DNA from: Chitinophaga pinensis
GTDB taxonomy: Bacteria > Bacteroidota > Bacteroidia > Flavobacteriales_D > Crocinitomicaceae
Length of the DNA stretch: 41,227 nucleotides
NCBI GenBank assembly: GCA_943327315.2
Contig: CALPWQ020000009.1
Location: 1-41,227 of the forward strand
Direction of reading: 5' to 3'
Below are positions 34,530-41,227 of this stretch, piece after piece. The stretch's first letter is position 1; every line of letters starts with the position of its first letter. The translations under genes were made by a program, and so were the position numbers. The notes under the pieces are model-generated. The model worked only from the letters and a program-made list of their open reading frames with translations, was not told the DNA's origin and searched no databases.

Positions 34530-35309
34530 GTGCGTGCTGTTGTCACCAACTTTAACTACCTTTACACCGTTTTTGTCAAGGTGAAGAATAGCATCAAATA
34601 TATACTGCAACGCATGATGGGTTTCCAAACCTACCTGTATGTGTTTGCGTTGGTAAAAATTCGCACTTTGAAATCCGACGCCAAAGAAAAAGATTTCTTT
34701 CACTTTTTGTCTCTACTGAAGGACGGGGCAGGGGATGTCTTGGACATTGGAGCGAACATCGGAATTATGACCGTTCATCTATCCAAAAAACTCCCTAACA
34801 CGACTGTTCATGCCATTGAGCCCATCCCTGATAACATTTCAGTCTTGAAGCGAATCATTCATCATTTTGGCCTAAACAAAATCAAAGTGTACGAAACAGC
34901 TGTTGGCGAGGAGGAAGGCAGCGTGAGGATGATTTTGCCTCACCAAGGAAAAACGCGGATGCAGGGACTGAGCCATGTCAAGCATGAATCCATCACCGAA
35001 TGGAACGACGGAGAGGAGTACCAAGTGCCACTTACAACACTCGATCAACTCATCAACGGTCAAGCCATCCAAGGCATTAAAATCGATGTCGAGAATTTCG
35101 AATATTTTGCACTCAAAGGGGGTGCTCGTGTGATTGAATCAAATCACCCAATCATCTACACCGAACTTTGGAACAACGACAACCGCACACGCTGCATGGA
35201 GTTGCTGAAATCATTCAATTACTCCCCTTTCGTCGTTGTGAAAGATGAATTAATTCCTTTTCAATCATCCGTGCATGCGAATCAGAATTTCATCTTTCTG
35301 CCCAATTAA
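34530..35309 (+). CDS. FkbM-family methyltransferase
   Basis: A 259-residue SAM-dependent methyltransferase. The track starts at GTG; ATG 34614 (29th codon) is an alternative start that still keeps the fold. The SAM motif is DVLDIGANIGIMTVHL, the acidic ribose-binding residue lies in VHAIEPIPDNI, and the FkbM hallmark is IKIDVENFEYFALKGG. Family members methylate sugars or other small molecules, often in polysaccharide or natural-product clusters. The flanking flippase and Wzz/Wzy-type genes point to surface-glycan methylation. Confidence 0.85.
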   Translation: MRAVVTNFNYLYTVFVKVKNSIKYILQRMMGFQTYLYVFALVKIRTLKSDAKEKDFFHFLSLLKDGAGDVLDIGANIGIMTVHLSKKLPNTTVHAIEPIPDNISVLKRIIHHFGLNKIKVYETAVGEEEGSVRMILPHQGKTRMQGLSHVKHESITEWNDGEEYQVPLTTLDQLINGQAIQGIKIDVENFEYFALKGGARVIESNHPIIYTELWNNDNRTRCMELLKSFNYSPFVVVKDELIPFQSSVHANQNFIFLPN

Positions 35310-35336
35310 TCTTACATTGTTGCGTTATTTCTGCGC

Positions 35337-36767
35337 ATGAAAAGGAAACTCCTTATTGACCTTCTGATCATCCTCTTACTGAATGTCTTGGTAAAACCAA
35401 TGGCCATATTCGGTATCGACGCGGCAGTGCAAAACCGCTTGGGGTCAGATACCTATGGCCTCTACTTCTCCTTGTTGAATCTATCCTACCTCTTCACTAT
35501 TGCGATGGACCTTGGAATCAACAATTACACCACGCGAAATGTCGCCCAATATCCTCACATTATCCCTTCCTATTTCGGTAAAATCTTTGGATTAAGGCTC
35601 ATACTATTCTTGATTTACACGCTTATTACCTTGGTCTTTGGCTTAGTGATTGGGTACCGCGACGGGGCAATATACATACTTGGTATCTTAATTTTTAATC
35701 AGTTTTTAAATTCACTCATCCTTTACGTCCGAAGTCACCTCGGCGGACTACATCTTTTTCGAACGGATGCCCTGATCTCAGTGCTGGACAAGTTCCTTTT
35801 GATTGTCATTTGTGGCTATTTGCTACTCACCACATCCGATTATTTTTTTAAAATTGAATGGCTCATTTGGTCCCAAACGGTTGCTTATGCCATTACGCTT
35901 GTCGTCGCACTTTCCTTGCTTATCAAACGAATAGGCTTGCCTAAATTGAAATTTAAATGGGTGTTTTCTTATGCCATCCTTCGACAAAGCCTTCCATTTG
36001 CCTTACTCGCCTTACTGATGGTGTTTTATACCCGAACAGACTCCATCATGTTGGAGCGAATTCACGAACATGGCGCTTATGAGGCAGGAATCTATGCCAA
36101 AGGATTTCGATTGCTCGACACGCTCTACATGTTCGGGATGCTCTTTGCCACGCTTCTTTTGCCCGTGTTTTCGCGCATGATCAAGGAAAAATCGGAGGAC
36201 ATAAGTTTCCTGCTCGAAAGTGCACGAGATCTATTGATGGGTGGGGGCATTGTCATTGCGTTCATTGCAGCGCACCTAGCAACGCTTGTCCTTAGCTGGA
36301 TTTACACTGCGGACATCCGCGAAGCGGCTCCCTCATTTACGCTTCTGATGTGGAGCTTCGTCGCGATGACGGTTACCTTGGTGTACGGGACTTTACTTAC
36401 CGCCAAGGGTGATTTGCGGTTTTTAAATATCAGTTCAGCCATTGGAATTGCAATCAATATCGGATTAAACTACCTATTCATTCCAAAATATGGCGCTATT
36501 GGGGCGGCATGTTCAACCCTGGTGACACAATCCTTCGTGGCAATTTGTCAAATTGTGCGGGTTCATCAGTCAATTTCTCCAATTCAACCCCTCAGAACCG
36601 TGATAAGATATGCTGCACTTGTGCTCGGTATGTTTCTCATGGATCTCTTTCTGCCCGAGAAAAGTTGGGTTTTCTTCCTCGAGTGTTTTGCCGGATTGAT
36701 CTTTTTGTTTGCTTTCCGATTGATCGATATTCCACGCATACGTCTTGCATTTAGTGAAAAAAAATAA
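35337..36767 (+). CDS. Wzx-type polysaccharide flippase (MOP superfamily)
   Basis: A 476-residue membrane protein with about 12-14 hydrophobic segments across its whole length, typical of the Wzx/MATE-like flippases. Signatures are VQNRLGSDTYGLYFSLLNLS near the N-terminus and YTRTDSIMLERI plus GAYEAGIYAKGFRLLD in the middle. It would move lipid-linked oligosaccharide to the periplasmic face. It starts 27 bases after the methyltransferase and runs in the same direction as the Wzz- and Wzy-like genes, so a common transcript is likely. Confidence 0.9.
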   Translation: MKRKLLIDLLIILLLNVLVKPMAIFGIDAAVQNRLGSDTYGLYFSLLNLSYLFTIAMDLGINNYTTRNVAQYPHIIPSYFGKIFGLRLILFLIYTLITLVFGLVIGYRDGAIYILGILIFNQFLNSLILYVRSHLGGLHLFRTDALISVLDKFLLIVICGYLLLTTSDYFFKIEWLIWSQTVAYAITLVVALSLLIKRIGLPKLKFKWVFSYAILRQSLPFALLALLMVFYTRTDSIMLERIHEHGAYEAGIYAKGFRLLDTLYMFGMLFATLLLPVFSRMIKEKSEDISFLLESARDLLMGGGIVIAFIAAHLATLVLSWIYTADIREAAPSFTLLMWSFVAMTVTLVYGTLLTAKGDLRFLNISSAIGIAINIGLNYLFIPKYGAIGAACSTLVTQSFVAICQIVRVHQSISPIQPLRTVIRYAALVLGMFLMDLFLPEKSWVFFLECFAGLIFLFAFRLIDIPRIRLAFSEKK

Positions 36768-36864
36768 ATCATGCGCTTGTTCTTAAAATAAAAGTGCTTG
36801 ATTTGAGTTAAATGCACGACTTGAAAAAGGAATATACTAACTTCGCCAATCTAAATTGAAAAGC

Positions 36865-37860
36865 ATGAGCGACACTGGCAGTGAACTCGATAAAGAAAGA
36901 CAAAACCTGTTGGTCTTTATCTGGAAAAAACGCAAGATTTTAATGATAACTTCAGGAATCGTGATGGTATGTTCAATCATCGTTTCCTTGCTCCTCACGC
37001 CAGTTTTCCGATCGACAGCTGTTGTTTTTCCCGCGGCAACCAGCACGGTATCCTTTTCTGAACAACGCAATGCCAAAGCTGCGTCGATGGATTTTGGAGA
37101 GGAGGAACAGGCTGAACAACTTGTGCAAATTTTACAATCCTCTCGAATTCGTGACAAAATAGTGGAGCAATTCGACTTGATGAACCATTACAACATTTCG
37201 CCAAGTGATCCGAATAAGCATTTCAAATTGGTGGAAAAATACAACGACCACTTCTTGTTTGTTCGCACGCGCTATGGATCGATTCAAATTGATGTTCTTG
37301 ACCGCGAGCCACAACTTGCTGCAGACATGGCAAATAAAATTGTAGACCTCATCGATACCGTTAAAAATGAAATGGTCCGCGAGCGTACCTTGCCTGCTTA
37401 TGAAATCAACAAACGGAAGAAGGAGCAGATGGAACTGGATCGCGAATTAGTATTGGCGAAATTGGATTCATTGGCTGAACTCGGTGTCGTTTCGTTGGAA
37501 GGGCGCACAAATCTGTTTCAGGCCTATGTCGATTCGAAAAGTGCACAGGAAAAAGCAGAAATCAAGAAAACCATTGACATCAACCTGAAACACGGATCAC
37601 TGTTCGACGGATTGGAGTTTATCCGAAACGAAAAAATCATGAAACTGGAGGAGTTCATGGTGTCGTATGAGCAAGCAGAATCCGATGCAAACACGGCCTT
37701 TAATCACAAGTTCATCGTTGAACGCGCTGTGGTTGCGGATAAAAAAGACAAACCGAAACGCATGATCATCGTATTGTTGGCGACCATTGGATCGTTCGTT
37801 TTCATGGTCTTTGCCTTGCTGATCAACGAGCGGATCAAAGAGTTGAAGAAACTGGGATAA
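36865..37860 (+). CDS. Wzz-type chain-length determinant protein
   Basis: A 331-residue inner-membrane protein. The track begins at TTG 36856; ATG 36865 gives MSDTGSELDKERQN, which I prefer. The first membrane segment is at about 27-47, with VFRSTAVVFPAATSTV beyond it. A periplasmic coiled-coil-rich part with many Lys/Glu heptads lies between about 100 and 285, and the second membrane segment is at about 295-320. No tyrosine-kinase domain is attached. It sets polymer length with the ligase/polymerase that begins one base after its stop. Confidence 0.88.
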   Translation: MSDTGSELDKERQNLLVFIWKKRKILMITSGIVMVCSIIVSLLLTPVFRSTAVVFPAATSTVSFSEQRNAKAASMDFGEEEQAEQLVQILQSSRIRDKIVEQFDLMNHYNISPSDPNKHFKLVEKYNDHFLFVRTRYGSIQIDVLDREPQLAADMANKIVDLIDTVKNEMVRERTLPAYEINKRKKEQMELDRELVLAKLDSLAELGVVSLEGRTNLFQAYVDSKSAQEKAEIKKTIDINLKHGSLFDGLEFIRNEKIMKLEEFMVSYEQAESDANTAFNHKFIVERAVVADKKDKPKRMIIVLLATIGSFVFMVFALLINERIKELKKLG

Positions 37861-37861
37861 G

Positions 37862-39304
37862 GTGGAATTCGCGCGCCGTAATCTCGGTTTACTGTTGGCT
37901 GGCGTCGCCTATGCGATCCTTTCCTGTTATTTCATTTGGCAGGATAAAATCTGGTATACCCTTTTTCCTTTCGCGCTGATTGCCGTTTATTATGCCATCT
38001 ATCGCACGGAATGGGCATTTCTGAGCTTGGCACTCTTCACTCCCTTATCCATCAACATTGAAGAGTACTCGCAAAGTTTTGGTCTCTTCATTCCAACAGA
38101 ACCTCTGCTCTTCGGTTTTATGCTGCTGGTCATCCTGATGCAAATACAGCGGCCCTTCATTCCAAAAGAGGTATGGAAACACCCCATCATTTGGGCGATA
38201 TCGTTCTATATCTTCTGGGTTTTCATCACTTCAATCACGAGCTCAAACCCAGTAGCCAGTTTAAAGTTTCTTTTGGCGCGACTGTGGTTTTTAATCCCGA
38301 CGCTCCTGTTGGGCACCTATGTGTTTCGAGAAAAAGTCAATATCACACGATTCTTCTGGCTATTTTCCATAGGAATGATTATCGCCATCACCTATACGCT
38401 TATTGTCCATGCGAGCTATCGCTTTGGGGAAAAAGAAAGCCATTGGGTGATGTGGCCATTTTTTAAGGACCATACCATCTACGGAGCCATCGTTGCCCTT
38501 GTGATTCCGCTCATTTTCGGACTTTATTTCTCAAAGAAACATACACCGCTCATTCAAGCCACCTTGCTGACTTTTATGGGAATTTCCTTACTCGGGCTGT
38601 ATTTTTCTTACACGCGTGCCGCGTGGTTAAGCATCATCGCCGCATTAGGCGTATGGGCGCTGATTCGCTTCAAAATTAAATTTAGCCTCCTTGCGGTAGT
38701 AACCGTTGTGGCAGGATCCATCCTCTTTTTTTCCTGGGATTCCATACAAATGGAACTCGAACGCAACAAGTCAGAGCATACGACCGAGGAGTTTGGTGAA
38801 CGCTTGCAAAGTGCAACCAATGTGTCGTCCGATGCCTCAAACCTAGAGCGATTGAACCGCTGGTCCTGTGCCATTTCCATGTTTGAGGAGCGACCGATAT
38901 TTGGCTTCGGTCCCGGCACCTATGCCTTTGAATATGCGCGTTTTCAGGAGCCAGAGAACTTGACCATTATTTCGACCAATTTCGGAAACCTTGGAAATGC
39001 CCACAGCGAATTTTTAGGCCCCTTGGCAGAAATGGGCTTGATCGGATTACTCTCGATCTGCCTTATTATTGCAGCGATTTTCTACAAAGCGATTACACTC
39101 TACATCCGTTGGCCTTCCGAAGACAAAGAAATTCGAATTCTATTGATGGCAATGATTCTTTCCTTGACGACTTATTTTGTGCACGGGGTCTTGAACAATT
39201 TCCTAGACACCGACAAAGCCGCTGTGCCTATTTGGGCAATGTGTGCGATGGTAATTGCATTGGAGATCTCACTAGAAAGCAAGTCCAACGAAGTAAAGTC
39301 GTAA
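37862..39304 (+). CDS. O-antigen ligase/polymerase (Wzy/WaaL family)
   Basis: A 480-residue protein with about 11 membrane helices and one large periplasmic loop before the last helices. It starts at GTG one base after the Wzz-type stop. The loop contains SATNVSSDASNLERLNRWSC and the family landmark RPIFGFGPGTYAFEYARF, followed by NAHSEFLGPLAEMGLIG, where the His and the nearby Glu are typical for the O-antigen ligase/polymerase superfamily. It links or polymerises the repeating units. Ligase versus polymerase cannot be told from sequence. Confidence 0.9.
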   Translation: MEFARRNLGLLLAGVAYAILSCYFIWQDKIWYTLFPFALIAVYYAIYRTEWAFLSLALFTPLSINIEEYSQSFGLFIPTEPLLFGFMLLVILMQIQRPFIPKEVWKHPIIWAISFYIFWVFITSITSSNPVASLKFLLARLWFLIPTLLLGTYVFREKVNITRFFWLFSIGMIIAITYTLIVHASYRFGEKESHWVMWPFFKDHTIYGAIVALVIPLIFGLYFSKKHTPLIQATLLTFMGISLLGLYFSYTRAAWLSIIAALGVWALIRFKIKFSLLAVVTVVAGSILFFSWDSIQMELERNKSEHTTEEFGERLQSATNVSSDASNLERLNRWSCAISMFEERPIFGFGPGTYAFEYARFQEPENLTIISTNFGNLGNAHSEFLGPLAEMGLIGLLSICLIIAAIFYKAITLYIRWPSEDKEIRILLMAMILSLTTYFVHGVLNNFLDTDKAAVPIWAMCAMVIALEISLESKSNEVKS

Positions 39305-39319
39305 TAATCCAACCGGCAA

Positions 39320-39697
39320 TTACCTGTCATTACTAATTCGTTTTACCCCTTCAATCAATTTTGCTTCATTAAAATTCATAAGCAATCCCTTGGATTTATT
39401 GGAGATTTTCAAGTAGGCAATCATTTGAGCCATATGCACAGGCAACAATTCCTTTACTGACTTCACTTCAATAATGACTTGATTTTCCACCAATAAATCA
39501 ATTTTATAGCCGATTTCCATTCTTATATTTTTGTACTTAACGGGGAGCTCAACTTGTCTTTCGACAAAAAGACCCATTTGCTCTAATTCATAAAACAAAC
39601 AAGCTTCATACGTTGATTCAAGTAATCCTGGTCCTAGCGTTCTATGGACCTCAATCGCTGCTCCTATTATTGTTTTTGTTAAATCATTAATTTCCAT
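39320..39697 (-). CDS. GxxExxY protein (PD-(D/E)XK-like)
   Basis: A 125-residue cytoplasmic protein. The hallmark is GPGLLESTYEACL at about 22-34, which gives the family its name. A nuclease-like core follows: YKIDLLVENQVIIEVKSV (D...ExK) and AQMIAYLKISNKSKGLLMNF. The family is very common in Bacteroidota, often next to short repeats, and its function is unknown. It lies convergent with the polysaccharide operon and is flanked on its upstream side by CTCTGTG-type repeats. Confidence 0.92.
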   Translation of the reverse strand: MEINDLTKTIIGAAIEVHRTLGPGLLESTYEACLFYELEQMGLFVERQVELPVKYKNIRMEIGYKIDLLVENQVIIEVKSVKELLPVHMAQMIAYLKISNKSKGLLMNFNEAKLIEGVKRISNDR

Positions 39698-40246
39698 TTT
39701 TATCTTGTTTGTTGACCATCAAACGAATTCAAAACCTCAATGGATCTTTGGATTTTAAAATCTCATGTTCCTTAAATTCACCTAACTGTGTATCTTTTTT
39801 ACCATAGAGGCACAGAGAATAGGAATAAAAACTTCCCGGGATTGATCGTTTCAATTACACAATAAAACGAAATTCACAGACTCCTGACCTCTGTGGTTTA
39901 TAAAAACACGCGTTCCTTGGATTAAAAAACCTTTGTTTGATGTGATCATCTAAATATTAATTTACGAAAAAAAGAAATCATCTGTAAATAGTTGACTCAA
40001 GAAATCGATATTTGTTAGATCACCGATACATAGAAAATTTAAGGTTCAAAACCTCTGTGGCTCTTTGGTACCCAATCATCTTCTTATTTAAATCGTGAAA
40101 AGAGTTTGTGTTTCAGTTGAGTATGTTTGTCCAATGCAACTGCCCATTAAAACCTATATTTACACAAATTGGCTTGAATCAAAACGCCTTTTTTCTGTTA
40201 CTTTTGCCGAATGAAACATTTTCCTCAAGTTTTTAAAAAGATGATT
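39698..40246. other. Intergenic region with CTCTGTG-type repeats
   Basis: About 550 bases without a gene. Three copies of a CTCTGTGG/CTCTGTGCCTCT-like sequence lie at 39801-39817 (minus orientation), 39888-39900 and 40051-40070. Another copy of the same type is at 15089-15106. A TACTTTTG -7 box lies at the right end, before the lipoprotein gene. I see no other structure. Confidence 0.6.
40199..40206 (+). promoter_or_regulatory. -7 box TACTTTTG before the lipoprotein gene
   Basis: The octamer matches TAnnTTTG. It lies 4 bases before the first ATG (40211) and 40 before the ATG I prefer (40247). A possible -33 CTTG (40173-40176) is 22 bases upstream, slightly beyond the usual 19-21. Confidence 0.45.
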
Positions 40247-41041
40247 ATGAAAAAAGGAATGATTTTCTTCTTGTCGGCAGCAATGACCGTTGCCCTTACC
40301 TCTTGTGGTACCGGAGGATTGAAAGGGAATACAGAAAAAGAGACCAAAACACAAAGTGAATTTAAAGATGAAAGCAATTTTGAGAGCAGAATGTTGGCCC
40401 TTGATCAGAATGAAAGTTTGCTAATCGCCAATAGTTTAAAGTATCACAACAACGCGGGCTCTTCGGAGGAGGTGACTGCATTTCTTGATGAAAAGCAAAA
40501 CATCGTAAAGCTCGAAGAGGCTTATCTCGAGGCTGAAACACAGAATTTTAGCAATGTCACTTTTTATCTTGAAAATGGAAAGAAATTCGCGACACGTCAA
40601 GTTATTCGTGAAACGACGTTGAATGTTCCCCTGTACAAAGAGATTATTACGTACTACGACAAGTCAGAAAAACCACTTTATGCTAAGTTGCGTCAATCTC
40701 AGTATGAAATTGAGCTGGAAAATTTGGCTTTTGAACCAACAAAAGCAACAAACGTGTCTGCTTCTCGTGCAATTCGTGCATTGAACCAAGAAAAAGAATT
40801 TCAAACTACTTTTCAAGGGCTAGCTTACGATGGAACACTCAAATACATTATCGTTGGGGATACTGAAGAAGAGGGGTTTGCATCTACACTTTCCGTTCAA
40901 CATCAAGAAGGGGATATCAAGAAATTATTTCAAGATGAGGAAGGTATGTTAGGAGTTCCAATTGAAATTCAATACGAAAGAATGATTGATCAGTCTGGCA
41001 TGGAGTTTCAAGTTTTGATCTCAGCGAAAATAAAAAAGTAA
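40247..41041 (+). CDS. Hypothetical lipoprotein
   Basis: A 264-residue exported lipoprotein. ATG 40247 gives MKKGMIFFLSAAMTVALTSC with a lipobox ALTSC; the track start 12 codons upstream (40211) is possible. The mature part is polar and Glu/Lys-rich, with long runs of strands that look like a beta structure (NVTFYLENGKKFATRQVI, YYDKSEKPLYAKLRQSQYEI, FQTTFQGLAYDGTLKYIIVG). I do not recognise a family. It lies between the repeat region and the start of another exported protein. Confidence 0.75.
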   Translation: MKKGMIFFLSAAMTVALTSCGTGGLKGNTEKETKTQSEFKDESNFESRMLALDQNESLLIANSLKYHNNAGSSEEVTAFLDEKQNIVKLEEAYLEAETQNFSNVTFYLENGKKFATRQVIRETTLNVPLYKEIITYYDKSEKPLYAKLRQSQYEIELENLAFEPTKATNVSASRAIRALNQEKEFQTTFQGLAYDGTLKYIIVGDTEEEGFASTLSVQHQEGDIKKLFQDEEGMLGVPIEIQYERMIDQSGMEFQVLISAKIKK

Positions 41042-41142
41042 ACATCCTGCAACTATATTTGTTTGAATAGCGTACCATGGTTGTCTTTACGGGGATTGTC
41101 AAGTTTAATCTTCGTATTTTTGACCTCCTTCAATGCCTGTCT

Positions 41143-41227
41143 ATGAAAATAAATGTACTTCAAATTTTCTCTTTTCTCCTCATTTTCTTTTGCGCTTCGA
41201 ATGTGTTCGGGCAAAAAATGAAAGTCA
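41143..41227 (+). CDS. Start of an exported protein, cut by the window edge
   Basis: Only 28 codons are visible: MKINVLQIFSFLLIFFC followed by ASNVFGQ, a complete Sec signal peptide with a typical Bacteroidota ...FGQ cleavage end. A TATTTTTG sequence (41115-41122) upstream matches TAnnTTTG and would give a short leader. The rest of the gene lies outside the window, so no function can be given. Confidence 0.65.
   Translation, partial: MKINVLQIFSFLLIFFCASNVFGQKMKV

Overview
The window looks like chromosomal DNA of a member of the Bacteroidota, probably a flavobacterium of the Crocinitomicaceae/Fluviicola kind. This is inferred from the gene content: type IX secretion (T9SS) cargo with type A and type B C-terminal sorting domains, gliding-motility-type SprB/PKD adhesins, a PorP/SprF protein, a PorE-like OmpA protein and a flavobacterial-type proteorhodopsin. 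The DNA is AT-rich, Shine-Dalgarno sequences are mostly absent, and several genes have a TAnnTTTG -7 box, as expected for this phylum. No 16S gene is present, so the genus is a guess.

Layout. 0.5-6.8 kb (minus): an operon for a PKD/SprB-repeat adhesin, a PorP/SprF protein and a TPR-PD40-OmpA (PorE-like) protein. 7.0-8.4 kb: a T9SS beta-helix protein. 8.4-11.3 kb: an accessory strip next to an initiator tRNA-Met. It holds an AAA_14/DUF4143 ATPase and a stand-alone polyvalent-protein-type kinase, separated by repeated terminator plus tRNA-like units, followed by a tRNA-fMet pseudogene broken by two palindromes. 11.3-19 kb: a small membrane protein, a second SprB-repeat adhesin, an old yellow enzyme divergent from an HxlR regulator with repeated operator-like sites, and another T9SS protein. 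19.1-21.4 kb: an AraC regulator, a DUF983 protein and a decayed PhoD-like phosphatase fragment.

21.4-24.2 kb is the highlight: a green-tuned proton-pumping proteorhodopsin, then a terminator, then a 664-residue protein that joins a complete lycopene beta-cyclase (CrtY-like) to a complete Blh-type beta-carotene dioxygenase. One polypeptide should therefore convert lycopene to retinal beside the opsin that uses the retinal. The opsin has glycine at the position that opens a carotenoid-antenna window in related pumps. The earlier carotenoid genes (crtE/B/I/Z) are not in the window.

24.3-28.5 kb: tRNA-Arg(CCT), then housekeeping genes era, der and a Ppx/GppA phosphatase, with era flanked by inverted GTAACTCGT-type repeats; then a lipoprotein carrying a TonB C-terminal domain. 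28.6-32.0 kb: a very large outer-membrane protein. 32.2-39.3 kb (plus): a sensor kinase/response regulator pair followed by surface-polysaccharide genes (FkbM methyltransferase, Wzx-type flippase, Wzz-type chain-length protein, O-antigen ligase/polymerase), with no glycosyltransferase. 39.3-41.2 kb: a GxxExxY protein, a repeat-bearing intergenic stretch, a lipoprotein, and the start of a secreted protein cut by the window edge.
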